From positions 1-30,292 of the forward strand of contig CAYJRR010000052.1 of NCBI GenBank assembly GCA_964372275.1: a stretch of DNA of 30,292 nt, given 5' to 3'. Under the pieces are notes generated by a model. It ran no database searches, had not been told where the DNA came from, and was given only the letters and a program-made list of their open reading frames with translations. Made by a program: the position numbers and the translations under genes. Source of the DNA: CAYJRR01 sp964372275 [NCBI: uncultured bacterium]. GTDB lineage: Bacteria; CAYJRR01. This document shows, piece after piece, positions 18,724 through 27,474 of the stretch (within the stretch, counting starts at the first letter, position 1; each line of letters opens with the position of its first letter).

Positions 18724-19278
18724 ATGCGCGTGATCGCCGGGACCGCGAAGGGTCGTCCGCTCTCTTGTCCGAGAGGGTCTCGCGTGCGGCCGACCTCGGA
18801 CAAGGTGCGCGGCGCCGTCTTCAATATCCTCGCCGGCGGCGACGAGCGTCGCTTCGCGGGCGCGCGTGTGCTCGATCTGTTCGCGGGGACGGGGGCTTTG
18901 GGGATCGAGGCGCTCTCCCGCGGCGCGAAGTCCGCGGTCTTTCTGGAGACGGACGGGCGGGCGCTGGACGCGCTGCGCGACAACCTCCGGCGGACGGGAT
19001 TCGAAGGGTCCGCGCGCGCGCTCCGCCGCGATGCGGAACGGGACCTCGGCGATCTCGGACGCTTCGACCTGGTCTTCGTCGACCCTCCCTACGCGCTCGT
19101 GCCGCGTAGCCGCGCGATCGCATCGCTCCCCGGTCTGCTCGCGCCCGGAGGGAGCGCCGTCGTCGAGCACGCGACCGATGCCGAGCCGCCCACGCCGGCG
19201 GGGCTTGCCGCCGTCGACCGTCGCCGTTACGGTTCCACCGGCGTGACCTTCTACGCGCGCGAAGGAGCGGACCGATGA
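18724..19278 (+). CDS. rsmD: 16S rRNA (guanine(966)-N2)-methyltransferase
   Basis: RsmD methylates G966 of 16S rRNA in the 30S subunit using SAM. The 184-residue product begins with the family N-terminus [13 protein letters not shown], has [18 protein letters not shown], the SAM loop [16 protein letters not shown], and the amino-methyltransferase catalytic motif DPPY in [13 protein letters not shown] 18724 is set by that N-terminus. It overlaps coaD by 4 bp (ATGA), and the rsmD-coaD order is widespread in bacteria. Confidence 0.95.
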   Translation: MRVIAGTAKGRPLSCPRGSRVRPTSDKVRGAVFNILAGGDERRFAGARVLDLFAGTGALGIEALSRGAKSAVFLETDGRALDALRDNLRRTGFEGSARALRRDAERDLGDLGRFDLVFVDPPYALVPRSRAIASLPGLLAPGGSAVVEHATDAEPPTPAGLAAVDRRRYGSTGVTFYAREGADR

Positions 19279-19769
19279 CCCGCACCGCAATCTACCCAGG
19301 CTCCTTCGACCCGCTGACCCTCGGGCATTTGAACCTCATCCACCGCGGGCTCGACACCTTCGATCGGCTGATCGTGGCGGTAGTCGCCAATCCCAACAAG
19401 AAACCGCTCTTCACGGTGGAAGAGCGCAAGTCGATGATTCGCGAATCGGTCGGTCGGGACCCGCGGGTGGAGGTCGACGCGTTCGAGGGTCTGCTCGTCG
19501 ACTACGTCGCGAAGAAGAAGACCAACATCGTGCTGCGTGGACTGCGCGCCGCGCAGGACTTCGAGTACGAGTTCGAGATGGCGATGATGAATCGCCGACT
19601 CCGGCCCGACCTGGAGATCGTCTTCCTGATGACCGACGACGCCTTCTTCTACATCTCGGCCACCATGGTGCGCGAGGTGGCGCGGCTCGGAGGAGACGTC
19701 CGCCCGTTCGTCCCGCCGGCGGTGCGCCGCCACTTGAAAGCAACAATGCGAAAGGGAGGACGCCCGTGA
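19275..19769 (+). CDS. coaD: Phosphopantetheine adenylyltransferase
   Basis: CoaD transfers AMP from ATP to 4'-phosphopantetheine, the penultimate step of CoA synthesis. The 164-residue length is standard. The nucleotidyltransferase signature [16 protein letters not shown] holds the TxGH motif. Further features are [37 protein letters not shown] and the C-terminal [19 protein letters not shown]. It starts within the rsmD stop and its own TGA overlaps the GTG of the aminotransferase. It complements coaBC (24667-25980), so two non-adjacent CoA loci occur in the window. Confidence 0.97.
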   Translation: MTRTAIYPGSFDPLTLGHLNLIHRGLDTFDRLIVAVVANPNKKPLFTVEERKSMIRESVGRDPRVEVDAFEGLLVDYVAKKKTNIVLRGLRAAQDFEYEFEMAMMNRRLRPDLEIVFLMTDDAFFYISATMVREVARLGGDVRPFVPPAVRRHLKATMRKGGRP

Positions 19770-20968
19770 CGATCCGGATCTCGCAGCGCGCCGCCGCGCT
19801 GAAGCCGTCGGCCACGCTGGCGATTGACGCCAAGGCCAAGGAGATGATCGCAAAGGGGGTCGACGTGGTGAACCTCGGCGCCGGCGAACCCGACTTCCCG
19901 ACGCCGGAGCCGATCCGCGAGGCGGGGATCGCCGCCATCCGCGAGGGCTACACCAAGTACACCCCGGTCGGCGGCGCGATCGAGCTCCGCAAGGCGATCG
20001 CCGAGGCGCTCCGGCGCGACCAGGGTCTCGCCTACGATCCCGCGACCGAGATCCTCGTCTCCTGCGGAGCGAAGCACTCCCTCTTCAACGTCTTCCTCTC
20101 CCTGCTCGACCCCGGGGACGAGGTGATCCTGCCGGCCCCCTACTGGGTGAGCTACCCCGACATGATTGGCCTCGCCGGCGCGAAGGCGGTGATCGTGCCG
20201 TCGTCGCCGGCGAACGGCTTCGTCCCCGATCCGGCGGACGTCTCCAACGCGTGCGGTCCGCGGACGCGGATGCTGTGCCTCAACTCCCCGTCGAACCCGA
20301 CCGGCGCCGCCTACCCGCGGGAATTCGTATCCGCGATGGTCGAGATCGCGACGAAGCGCGACCTTCTGATCGTCTCCGACGAGATCTACCGCGACATCGT
20401 CTACGACGGCTTCCGCTGCGTCTCGCCGGCGGAGATCTCGGACGAAGGGCGGCGCCGGACGATCCTGGTCAACGGCGCGTCCAAGACCTACGCCATGACC
20501 GGTTGGCGTATCGGCTACACGGCGGCCCACCCCGACGTGATCAAGGCGATGGGGACTCTGCAAGGGCAGTCGACCTCGAACCCCACGTCGATCGCGCAGC
20601 GCGCCGCCGCCGCCGCCTTCCTCGCGCCGAGGGAGCTGGTTCGGGGCATGGTCGCCGAGTTCGCCGCGCGGATGGAGTTGGTGGTCGGGGGCCTGAACGC
20701 CATCCCCGGCGTCTCCTGTCCCCGGCCGCGGGGCGCGTTCTACGTCTTCCCGGACGTGAGCCGCTTCTACGGAAAGCGGCACAGCGGCGCGACGATCTCC
20801 GACTCCGGCGCGATGGCGGCCTACCTGCTCGAAGCCGGAAGGGTCGCCGCCGTCGCCGGGGCGCCGTTCGGCGCCGACCGCCACCTTCGCATCAGCTTCG
20901 CCACCTCCCGCGCCAATCTGGAGAAGGCGGTCGCGCGCATCGGCGACGCTCTAGGCGCGCTCTCGTAG
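19766..20968 (+). CDS. Class I pyridoxal-phosphate aminotransferase (aspartate aminotransferase type)
   Basis: The 400-residue enzyme transfers amino groups between amino acids and 2-oxo acids; subgroup Ib aspartate aminotransferase is the best guess. It has [19 protein letters not shown] near the N-terminus, [20 protein letters not shown], and [17 protein letters not shown]. It also has [13 protein letters not shown], and the PLP lysine motif [16 protein letters not shown] with Lys at about residue 240. [18 protein letters not shown] closes it. The GTG start overlaps the coaD stop (GTGA), so it is cotranscribed with rsmD-coaD. Aspartate specificity is inferred; prephenate or other 2-oxo acid partners cannot be excluded. 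Confidence 0.93.
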   Translation: MTIRISQRAAALKPSATLAIDAKAKEMIAKGVDVVNLGAGEPDFPTPEPIREAGIAAIREGYTKYTPVGGAIELRKAIAEALRRDQGLAYDPATEILVSCGAKHSLFNVFLSLLDPGDEVILPAPYWVSYPDMIGLAGAKAVIVPSSPANGFVPDPADVSNACGPRTRMLCLNSPSNPTGAAYPREFVSAMVEIATKRDLLIVSDEIYRDIVYDGFRCVSPAEISDEGRRRTILVNGASKTYAMTGWRIGYTAAHPDVIKAMGTLQGQSTSNPTSIAQRAAAAAFLAPRELVRGMVAEFAARMELVVGGLNAIPGVSCPRPRGAFYVFPDVSRFYGKRHSGATISDSGAMAAYLLEAGRVAAVAGAPFGADRHLRISFATSRANLEKAVARIGDALGALS

Positions 20969-21067
20969 CCCCCGGCCCGGCCCGTCCAGTTTCTTCCGTA
21001 TCCCGGGCGCGAATGAGACAGCGGGGAGGCCGCCCCCCGCGGCGGAGGCGACGGGAGGTGGCGGACG

Positions 21068-21961
21068 ATGGTCGCGAGGAGAACGATTCCGGTTGGAGCG
21101 GCGCTCGCGGTGCTGGCGGCGCCCGAGATGGCGCGGACCCAGGACGACGGCACCGCATCGGCGACGGCGCCGCCCGGCATGGAGGTCGTGGTCGATCTCC
21201 AGCCGGATGGTGGTGTGACGGTCTGTGAGAAGACCTGGCTTTCCGAGATCGAGCGGGCGCAGGACCGGAAAGGGCGTTTCCGGGCGATCGCGCGCATGCA
21301 CGACTGCCTCGAGGAGCACGTCGAACGGATGCGCCCACGATTGGAGACGCGGATCGCGGAGCACGACCCACGCCTCGCCGCCGAGACCGGCGAGCGGATC
21401 GGGCGTTTCCAGGACGGATTCCGGGGGCTCTGCGAGCTCGCCGCCAACACCAGCCCCACGAGCGGTCCGGAAACCGCTGCCGTCGAGCGCCACCAGTGCA
21501 TGCGAGATGCGCAGCGGTTGCTCGCGGACTTGGTGGACGAATACGTCGACGTTCCGGAGCGATCCTCTTCCGCCGTCTCCGAGGCTCGCGACGCCTATCC
21601 CGCGTGCCACGCCGCGTTCGACGTTGCCCGCGCCCGGGGGAAAACCCAGGGTCTCGACCTGCGTCAAGCCTACGCCGACCTCGTGTCGTGCATTCGCGAG
21701 GAAAACGAGTCGGCGAGCCAGCTCGCCGTCCGGAGCCTTCTCCGCATCGATCCTTCCCTCGAGTTTGACGAGGCGCAGTCACGGGTCGGACGGACGCTCG
21801 CGGAAGCGCAGATTCGTGCCGCGGCCGTCTGCACGTCGCTCGGGGCGGCACGCGGTCGCAGCGACGCCAGCGGAGCGCGCGTCCATTCGTCGGAGTGCGC
21901 GTCGAAAGTCGCCGCGGGCACGGGGGCGTTGATGCGGCGCTTCGGCCTTTGGCCCCGGTGA
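21068..21961 (+). CDS. Secreted helical protein with eight regularly spaced cysteines, unknown
   Basis: The 297-residue product has an N-terminal signal-like stretch (RRTIPVGAALAVLAAPEMA). It is otherwise helical with eight cysteines at about positions 53/80, 122/144, 180/208 and 255/277. The spacing within pairs alternates 27, 22, 28, 22, as if a double helical-hairpin unit had been duplicated. Local sequences such as HDCLEEHVERM, HQCMRDAQRLLADLVDEYV and LVSCIREENESAS are related in character. Disulphide-linked helical hairpins in the periplasm are likely. ATG follows GGGAGG at about 9 nt. It ends 11 bp from a convergent secreted gene. No family recognised. Confidence 0.65.
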   Translation: MVARRTIPVGAALAVLAAPEMARTQDDGTASATAPPGMEVVVDLQPDGGVTVCEKTWLSEIERAQDRKGRFRAIARMHDCLEEHVERMRPRLETRIAEHDPRLAAETGERIGRFQDGFRGLCELAANTSPTSGPETAAVERHQCMRDAQRLLADLVDEYVDVPERSSSAVSEARDAYPACHAAFDVARARGKTQGLDLRQAYADLVSCIREENESASQLAVRSLLRIDPSLEFDEAQSRVGRTLAEAQIRAAAVCTSLGAARGRSDASGARVHSSECASKVAAGTGALMRRFGLWPR

Positions 21962-21972
21962 GAGTCGTCCGG

Positions 21973-22764
21973 CTAGCGGCGAAGGCCGGCGACGCGACCC
22001 GACGCCGGGGCGGGCGCCTCGGAGGTCTCGATCTCGACCGGGAAGCGGGTTCTCGCCTCCTCGAGGAAGACCGGGAGGATCGTCGGATCCGAGAGCTTCT
22101 CGCTGCGGATGGTGTCGATCTCCCCCTCGATCGCCGTTTCGAGGAAGTAGGCGGCGTCGAAGGCGGAGAAGAACGAGGCCCCGCGCATCGCCTGGAGCGT
22201 CTCCTTCCCCTTGGCGACCACCCGCTCGCGCGCCAGCGCGCGGATCGACGCGACGTCCGAGGCCTTGAGGTCCTCCATCAGGACCATCTCCGAGAGCTTC
22301 TCGCGGAGGATCGGCTCCTTCTCGATGTAGGTCGCGAGTAGCGTCTTCTCCATCCGCGCGATCTCCGGCGCCGTCATCTGGAACTTCGTCGGGCGGTTCT
22401 CGGCGTAGGCGATCGGGTTGCTCATCGCGTTGAACTGGAAGATCCGGGAGCGGCGGACGACCGCTTCCTTCGCCTGCTCGTAGGTGTCGAAGCTCTCCCC
22501 TTCGAAGCTGTAGGCGGTGGCTCGGATCCCGGCGATCAGGCGCCGGGTGATCTTCTCTTGCACCTTCTGGAGTTGCTCCTCTTGCATCCCCTGCGACTCG
22601 AGGAGCACGGCGATCGACTGCATCGCGTTGTCGCGCCGGAGGAACTCTTCGGCGGAGTCGTTGGCAAGCCGGTCGGCGTCCCTCCCGTCCAGCACGCGCG
22701 CGGCGGCGGGGGTCGCCATCGCGACCGCCATCAGCACCACCAGACCTTGGATCCGCCCCCGCAC
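21973..22764 (-). CDS. Secreted/periplasmic helical protein, unknown
   Basis: The 263-residue product starts at GTG 22764, preceded by GGGGGG. It opens with a good signal peptide (RIQGLVVLMAVAMATPAAA). The mature part is helical and charged: a coiled-coil-prone segment ESQGMQEEQLQKVQEKITRR, then FDTYEQAKEAVVRRSRIFQF and NPIAYAENRPTKFQMTAPEI, with no cysteine. A Pro/Ala/Gly-rich C-terminus ends it. No function can be assigned. It converges with the cysteine-rich secreted gene and diverges from the gene at 22874 across an AT-rich spacer. Confidence 0.65.
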   Translation of the reverse strand: MRGRIQGLVVLMAVAMATPAAARVLDGRDADRLANDSAEEFLRRDNAMQSIAVLLESQGMQEEQLQKVQEKITRRLIAGIRATAYSFEGESFDTYEQAKEAVVRRSRIFQFNAMSNPIAYAENRPTKFQMTAPEIARMEKTLLATYIEKEPILREKLSEMVLMEDLKASDVASIRALARERVVAKGKETLQAMRGASFFSAFDAAYFLETAIEGEIDTIRSEKLSDPTILPVFLEEARTRFPVEIETSEAPAPASGRVAGLRR

Positions 22765-22873
22765 GCCCCCCTTTTAAGCAACCGCCGTGCCGCGCATTTG
22801 GCCATGAAAACAAAGGGAAAAACGAAAATTTGGCCGGTCCGGCGGACCCGCCTTTTTACGTCTTGGGACGCCT
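22765..22873. promoter_or_regulatory. AT-rich divergent intergenic region
   Basis: The spacer between the divergent starts contains an A-rich stretch (about 22804-22831, including GAAAACAAAGGGAAAAACG) that stands out in this GC-rich window. It also has GGTCC-GGC-GGACC (22836-22848) and a T5 run at 22853-22857. It probably holds promoters for both genes, though I see no clean -35/-10 pair. A weak attenuator (GGCG/CGCC then TTTTT) is possible. Confidence 0.4.
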
Positions 22874-23257
22874 TTGACCCACCCCGAGCCCTGTGACTAT
22901 CCTCCCCGTCCGTTGGCCGACGATCGCCGCAAACCCCCCTCCCACCTCGACCCGGAGATCCTGGCCGAGCCGTCGATCCGGGTCCTCTCGCCGGAGGAGC
23001 GACGGCTGCTGTTCGACCTTCCGGCGCCCGCTCCGGGGTCCCCATCGGTTGCCGGAGCGAAGAAGGCTCCGGCCGGCCCCGTCGGAACCGGAACCTTCCT
23101 CGAGTTGGGCGCGAGCGTGACGCCGTCGGCCGAGCCGCGGGTCGTCGCGCGTCTCCGGGTCGGCGGGGTCGGCGGTGTGCTCCTACGGCTTGCGGCGGCC
23201 GGGCTGGGGGTCGGGCTGCTCCTGTCGATGGGGTTGCGATACCTGTACCGCTACTAG
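22874..23257 (+). CDS. Tail-anchored small protein upstream of the phosphohexomutase, unknown
   Basis: The 127-residue frame from TTG 22874 encodes a proline-rich polar N-terminal part (PEPCDYPPRPLADDRR, LSPEERRLLFDLP), a Gly/Ala/Pro linker, and one C-terminal transmembrane segment (LLRLAAAGLGVGLLLSMGL) followed by RYLYRY. This predicts a protein with its bulk in the cytoplasm and a C-terminal anchor. There is no clear Shine-Dalgarno, so the start is uncertain. The stop is 9 bp before the phosphohexomutase ATG, supporting cotranscription. No family recognised. Confidence 0.5.
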   Translation: MTHPEPCDYPPRPLADDRRKPPSHLDPEILAEPSIRVLSPEERRLLFDLPAPAPGSPSVAGAKKAPAGPVGTGTFLELGASVTPSAEPRVVARLRVGGVGGVLLRLAAAGLGVGLLLSMGLRYLYRY

Positions 23258-23266
23258 GGAACCTCG

Positions 23267-24670
23267 ATGATCCAGTTCGGAACTTCCGGATGGCGGGACG
23301 TGCTCGGGGAAGGGTTCACCTTCGGCAACGTTCGCATCCTCACGCAGGCGATCGCCGACCATCTTCTCGCCGGGGGCTCGACATCGAAGGGGCTGGTGGT
23401 GGCGAGCGACTACCGGTTCCTCGCCGACCGGCTGGTGACCGAGTGCTGCCGGGTGCTGGCGGCGAACGGGATCGTCGCGCACCGTCTCGGCGCGGCCCCG
23501 ACGCCGGCGGTCGCCTTCTCGATCCTCGACCGCGGTCTCGACGGAGGGATCAACTTCACCGCCAGCCACAATCCCCCCGAGTACAACGGCATGAAGTACT
23601 CCCCCTCGTGGGGAGGTCCGGCGCTCCCCGAGACCACGAAGGAGATCGAGGCGCGCGCCAACCGGCCGGGGGCCGAGGCGACGGTGCGGCGGATCCCCCT
23701 GGAGGAGGCGCGGGCGGCGGGGAAGATCGTCGATCTCGACACCAAGGCCGACTACCTCGCGCGCCTGGAGTCGTTGATCGACTTCGACGCGCTCAAGCAG
23801 CTTCGCCTCGTCTACGACCCGCTCTACGGCTCGGGGCGCGGCTGGCTCGACGGGGTTCTGGCGCGCAACGGAATCGTCTCCGAGACGCTCCACGACCTTC
23901 ACGACCCGAACTTCGGCGGCACCAGCCCCGATCCGTCGGAGCGGCGCCTGTCGGAGTTGGCGATGCGGGTGAAGACGACCGGCGCCCATCTCGGGCTCGC
24001 CACCGACGGCGATGCCGACCGGTTCGGCATCGTCGACCAGGACGGGACGTTCGTGCTTCCCAACTACCTCCTCGCCCTCGCGTTCGACTACCTGGTCGCC
24101 GACCGTGGCTTCCAGGGGGGCGCGGCACGCACCGTCTCCACGACACACCTGATCGACCTCGTCGGGAAACACCACGGCCGCGAGGTGATCGAGACGCCGG
24201 TCGGCTTCAAGTACATCGGGAAGGCGATCGCCGAGGGGCGAGTGGCGATCGGCGGCGAGGAGAGTGCAGGGATGTCGATCCGCGGTCACGTTCCGGAGAA
24301 GGACGGGATCCTGGCGGCGCTGCTCGCCGCCGAGATCCGCGCCCGCCGCGGGAAGCCGCTGATGCAGCTGGTCCGGGAGCTCTGGGAGCGCGTGGGGAAG
24401 GTCGTCTCGGGACGGGTCAACGTCGCCTACGACCCGGAGCGGCGCGACCAGGTGGCCGCGCGCGTGAAGAGCGGCCCGAAGGAGTTCGCCGGACGGAAGG
24501 TCGTGCGGGTGGAGGAGTGCGACGGAGTGAAGCTGATACTCGACGGGGGCGCGTGGTTCCTGGTGCGTCTGTCCGGGACGGAGCCGGTGATGCGCTTCTA
24601 CGCGGAGAGCCGCGACGAGGCCGACCTCGACCGTCTGATCTCCGAGGGGAAGCGGCTCATCCTCGGATGA
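23267..24670 (+). CDS. Phosphoglucomutase/phosphomannomutase (alpha-D-phosphohexomutase family)
   Basis: The 467-residue enzyme interconverts hexose 1- and 6-phosphates, feeding cell-envelope polysaccharide precursors. Family signatures are the N-terminal FGTSGWRD, the phosphoserine loop TASHNPPEYNGMK (Ser100), and the Mg-binding DGDADR (247-252). The sugar-binding GGEESAGMSIRGHVPEKDGI and the phosphate-binding RLSGTEPVMRFYAES follow. Whether glucose, mannose or glucosamine phosphate is preferred cannot be settled from sequence. Its TGA overlaps the coaBC ATG (ATGA). Confidence 0.94.
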   Translation: MIQFGTSGWRDVLGEGFTFGNVRILTQAIADHLLAGGSTSKGLVVASDYRFLADRLVTECCRVLAANGIVAHRLGAAPTPAVAFSILDRGLDGGINFTASHNPPEYNGMKYSPSWGGPALPETTKEIEARANRPGAEATVRRIPLEEARAAGKIVDLDTKADYLARLESLIDFDALKQLRLVYDPLYGSGRGWLDGVLARNGIVSETLHDLHDPNFGGTSPDPSERRLSELAMRVKTTGAHLGLATDGDADRFGIVDQDGTFVLPNYLLALAFDYLVADRGFQGGAARTVSTTHLIDLVGKHHGREVIETPVGFKYIGKAIAEGRVAIGGEESAGMSIRGHVPEKDGILAALLAAEIRARRGKPLMQLVRELWERVGKVVSGRVNVAYDPERRDQVAARVKSGPKEFAGRKVVRVEECDGVKLILDGGAWFLVRLSGTEPVMRFYAESRDEADLDRLISEGKRLILG

Positions 24671-25980
24671 CGCGCCTTCGGGGAAAGCGGATCGTGGTCG
24701 GAGTGTCCGGCGGCATCGCCGCCTACAAGGCGCCAGAGCTGGTGCGCGCGCTGGTCAAGCGGGGCGCGCGCGTCGACGTGGTGATGTCCGCCAACGCCTC
24801 GCAGTTCGTGGCGCCGTTGTCGCTCCAGACCGTCTCCCGCAATCCGGTGCTGTCGGACGTCTTCGATCGGCACGGACGCGCGGAGGTCCGGCACATCTCG
24901 ATCGCCGACGCCGCCGACGCGGCGGTGCTCGCCCCGGCGACGGCAAACGTGCTGGGGAAGCTGGCGAGCGGGATCGCCGACGACGCGCTGACGACGGTGA
25001 TGCTCGCCGTTCGCGCGCCCGTGGTCCTCGCCCCGGCGATGAATGCCCAGATGTGGGCGCATCCGGCCACGGCCTCGGCGGTGGCGCGCCTGCGCGAATG
25101 GGGCTACCGGTTCGTCGGTCCGGAGGAGGGGTTCCTCGCGGAGGGGTACTCCGGGATCGGTCGGATGATGGAGCCGGAGCGGATCGCCGACGCCGTCGAA
25201 GCGGCGGTCGGGCGGGGCGGCATCCGGCGCGCGCGCGGAGCCGGGCGCGACAACGGGCCGCGTGGGCCGGCCACGCGCCGTGGTCCTCGCCCTGGCCCGC
25301 TGGCCGGCGTGCGGGTGCTGGTGAACGCCGGGCCGACCCGCGAGCCGCTCGACGCCGTTCGTTTCCTCTCCAACCCGTCGACGGGACGGATGGGCTTCGC
25401 TTTGGCCGCCGAGGCGCGCGCGCGCGGAGCGATCGTGACGGTGATCGCCGGTCCGACCGAGCTCGAGCCCCCCGCCGGGGTGGAGGTCGTCCGGGTCACG
25501 ACCGCCGAGGAGATGCTGCGGGCCTGCCGGCGCGCCTTTCGCCCGGCCCGGATCTTCGTCGCCACCGCCGCCGTGTCGGACTTCCGCGCGAGGCGGATCG
25601 TGGCGGGCAAGGTGAAGAAGGAGCGCGCATCGCTGACGCTGGAGGTGGAGCGAACCCCCGACGTGCTGGCCACGCTCGCCGCCGCGAAGGGGGATCGCTT
25701 CGTCGTCGGGTTCGCGGCCGAGACCGAGGACGTCATCGCCCACGCGCGGGAGAAGCTCCGGCGCAAGAAGCTCGACCTGGTGGTGGCCAACGACGTCGGC
25801 CGCCCGGGCCGCGGGTTCGCCGCGGCGGAGAACCTCGTGCACCTCGTCGCGCCGCGCGGACCGGTCGTCGACGTCGGTCCCGCCCCGAAAGAGGAGATTG
25901 CGGCGGCGATCTGGGACCGGATCGTCCGGGATTGGCGCGGCGGCGGGCGCCGGTCGCGCGCCCGCGTCAGGGGCAGGTGA
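24667..25980 (+). CDS. coaBC: Bifunctional phosphopantothenoylcysteine decarboxylase / phosphopantothenate-cysteine ligase
   Basis: CoaBC ligates cysteine to 4'-phosphopantothenate (CoaB) and decarboxylates the product with FMN (CoaC) to make 4'-phosphopantetheine, the CoaD substrate. The 437-residue protein has the CoaC half at residues ~1-190: GVSGGIAAYKAPELVR, catalytic His76 in VRHISIA, and PAMNAQMW (Asn126). The flap reads GFLAEGYSGIGRMMEP, with Glu159 where E. coli-type enzymes have the active-site Cys (LACG). A basic linker precedes the CoaB half (VLVNAGPTREPLDAVRFLSN, STGRMGFALAAEA, ATAAVSDFR, KVKKE, FAAETED). The start overlaps the mutase stop. The 3' end overlaps the convergent lipoprotein gene by 14 bp. 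Confidence 0.95.
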   Translation: MTRLRGKRIVVGVSGGIAAYKAPELVRALVKRGARVDVVMSANASQFVAPLSLQTVSRNPVLSDVFDRHGRAEVRHISIADAADAAVLAPATANVLGKLASGIADDALTTVMLAVRAPVVLAPAMNAQMWAHPATASAVARLREWGYRFVGPEEGFLAEGYSGIGRMMEPERIADAVEAAVGRGGIRRARGAGRDNGPRGPATRRGPRPGPLAGVRVLVNAGPTREPLDAVRFLSNPSTGRMGFALAAEARARGAIVTVIAGPTELEPPAGVEVVRVTTAEEMLRACRRAFRPARIFVATAAVSDFRARRIVAGKVKKERASLTLEVERTPDVLATLAAAKGDRFVVGFAAETEDVIAHAREKLRRKKLDLVVANDVGRPGRGFAAAENLVHLVAPRGPVVDVGPAPKEEIAAAIWDRIVRDWRGGGRRSRARVRGR

Positions 25981-26458
25981 CCTGGTCGTCGACCCTCACG
26001 TCGCCGATCTCGGCGTAGAGGTACTTCAGGGCGAGGTCGGCGTTGTTGTAGACCTGTTCGGTATCGCAGTCGGAGACACACCAGTAGACCGCCTGGGTAA
26101 CGGTCCAGGAGATCGATTCTGGGGCGCCTTCGCCGCGCACACAGTCGGTGTTGTTCGCCCCTTCCCCATTGTCATTTCCCACCACGGTCCACCCATCGCA
26201 GTCGAAAGTGACGGCGGTCTCCCCGCCGTTGGAGATCCCGAAGTGGAACTCCGACCCGACGGAGCCCGACGCCGTTCCGGTCGCGACGACCTCACCGATC
26301 CGGTAGGCCGTATTGGATTCGGTCACCGAGCAATTCGCCGACTGGATCTCGACGCTTCCCGACGCGCCGTCGTCGTCATCGGAGCCGGAACCGCCCGAGC
26401 AGCCAAGGATCAAGAGAGCGATCACCAGACCTTCGCGGGGCCGACTCGTCGACGTCAT
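25967..26458 (-). CDS. Small cysteine-rich lipoprotein, unknown
   Basis: The 163-residue product has a lipoprotein signal with lipobox LLILGC (Cys20), then a Gly/Ser/Asp-rich tether (SGGSGSDDDDGASGS). A small beta-rich domain with six further cysteines (CSVTES, FDCDGW, TDCVRG, YWCVSDC, VTCP) is likely disulphide-bonded. ATG 26458 has AGGAAA at about 6 nt. It lies 43 bp downstream of the phospholipase C-like gene on the same strand. Its 3' end overlaps coaBC antisense by 14 bp. No recognised family. Confidence 0.7.
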   Translation of the reverse strand: MTSTSRPREGLVIALLILGCSGGSGSDDDDGASGSVEIQSANCSVTESNTAYRIGEVVATGTASGSVGSEFHFGISNGGETAVTFDCDGWTVVGNDNGEGANNTDCVRGEGAPESISWTVTQAVYWCVSDCDTEQVYNNADLALKYLYAEIGDVRVDDQVTCP

Positions 26459-26501
26459 GGTTTTCCTGTATCACGTCTCGGTACCTAGCGGGTACTGCAC
26501 G

Positions 26502-27431
26502 CTAGGCGCCGGCGGCGTTGAGCTCGACGACGAGGTCGGCCTCGCGTCGCACGTGCAGGCCTTCGCGAAGCGCGCGGCCGACCCGGTGCGCGATCGCGTC
26601 GGCTTCGAACGCGTCGAGCTTCCCGGCGGCGATGTTCCGCCGCAGCCGCGCTCCGATCTCCCAACAGCGATCGAGGTTTCCGTTCCCCGTGGGATCCGCG
26701 AGATAGGTGGCCGACTCGCGGAAGTCGACCAGGAAGGCGGAAATCGCGCCGATGGCCAGTTCGCGGATCTCCTCCCGCTCGTGGACGGGAAACGGCGTCA
26801 CGCTCCGAGCGGCGTGGGCCCGCATCAGCTCGCGCCACCGGTCGACGCGCCGGGTGAGCGCGAGGAAGCCGCGGTAGACCTGACGATTCGCGGAGACGGA
26901 GAGGATCGTCGCCTGGAGACCGTGCTCCAGCAGCCGGTCGTGTCCGTCGAAGCGATGCGTGCCGAGCTCGCGCGACGCTTCCCAGACCGACTCGGGAAGG
27001 AAGGAGTCGTAGCGGAGCTCCCAGTAGGCGTGGCCGGTGGTGATGCTGCGGTAGCTGTCGACGCGCTTCTTGGGGACGAAGTAGTTGTGGGCGACGGTAT
27101 CGGCGGCGAGATGCGAGAGGTAGCCGTGGACGAAGGCGCGGCCGGCGTCGTCCTCGCAGAGGTCGAACAGCCGGATCGCGACCTCCCAGTTGTGCACGTG
27201 CCGCTGCTCGTCGGCGAGGTTCTTGGCGAGGACGGTGTCGGCGGCGAGGTTGCCGTAGAGGTAGTCCTTCGGGTGCCGCTTCAGCAGCGCGCGCAGCGCC
27301 GGCGTGAGCAGCGCCAGGTTGCCGAGGATGGCGAGGCCGAAGTCGACGTGGGCGCCGGAGCCCCAGGCCCACGCGATCGACGGAAATCCGAGGAGAGTGG
27401 TCACGAGGACCGACAGAACGGCGACCACCAT
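26502..27431 (-). CDS. Zinc-dependent phospholipase C-like protein
   Basis: The 309-residue protein belongs to the zinc-dependent phospholipase C (PF00882-type) family, which hydrolyses phospholipid head groups outside the cytoplasm. Cleavage after AWA would expose Trp23 (WGSGAH) as the mature N-terminus, matching the zinc-binding N-terminal Trp of the Bacillus cereus enzyme. Further ligands fit: H28, D65 in NLAAD, H78 or H80, H107-D111-H115 in [11 protein letters not shown], and H134/E138 in HAYWE. The C-terminal ~150 residues are helical and less familiar. ATG 27431 lies 8 nt after a perfect TATAAT. The substrate is unproven; many family members are unassigned. Confidence 0.85.
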   Translation of the reverse strand: MVVAVLSVLVTTLLGFPSIAWAWGSGAHVDFGLAILGNLALLTPALRALLKRHPKDYLYGNLAADTVLAKNLADEQRHVHNWEVAIRLFDLCEDDAGRAFVHGYLSHLAADTVAHNYFVPKKRVDSYRSITTGHAYWELRYDSFLPESVWEASRELGTHRFDGHDRLLEHGLQATILSVSANRQVYRGFLALTRRVDRWRELMRAHAARSVTPFPVHEREEIRELAIGAISAFLVDFRESATYLADPTGNGNLDRCWEIGARLRRNIAAGKLDAFEADAIAHRVGRALREGLHVRREADLVVELNAAGA

Positions 27432-27439
27432 CGACCTCG

Positions 27440-27448
27440 ATTATAGCA
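27440..27448 (-). promoter_or_regulatory. Extended -10 promoter (TGCTATAAT) of the phospholipase C-like gene
   Basis: TGC-TATAAT is a perfect extended -10 element (hexamer 27445-27440), ending 8 nt before the ATG. No -35 is visible, as is common for TGn promoters. The predicted transcript begins at or just before the start codon, although a GAGG lies in the 8-nt gap. Confidence 0.6.
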
Positions 27449-27474
27449 GCCGGTTGGAGTATGGATGGGACGCC

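Noticed and set aside
21018-21038. GC-rich hairpin after the aminotransferase considered as a terminator
   Set aside because: GCGGGG/CCCCGC pairing has no T-run and could arise by base composition alone.
22893-23120. Alternative GTG frame in the gene before the phosphohexomutase
   Set aside because: Arg/Ser/Pro-rich with no hydropathy pattern. The frame starting at 22874 gives a clean transmembrane tail and sits 9 bp from the next gene.
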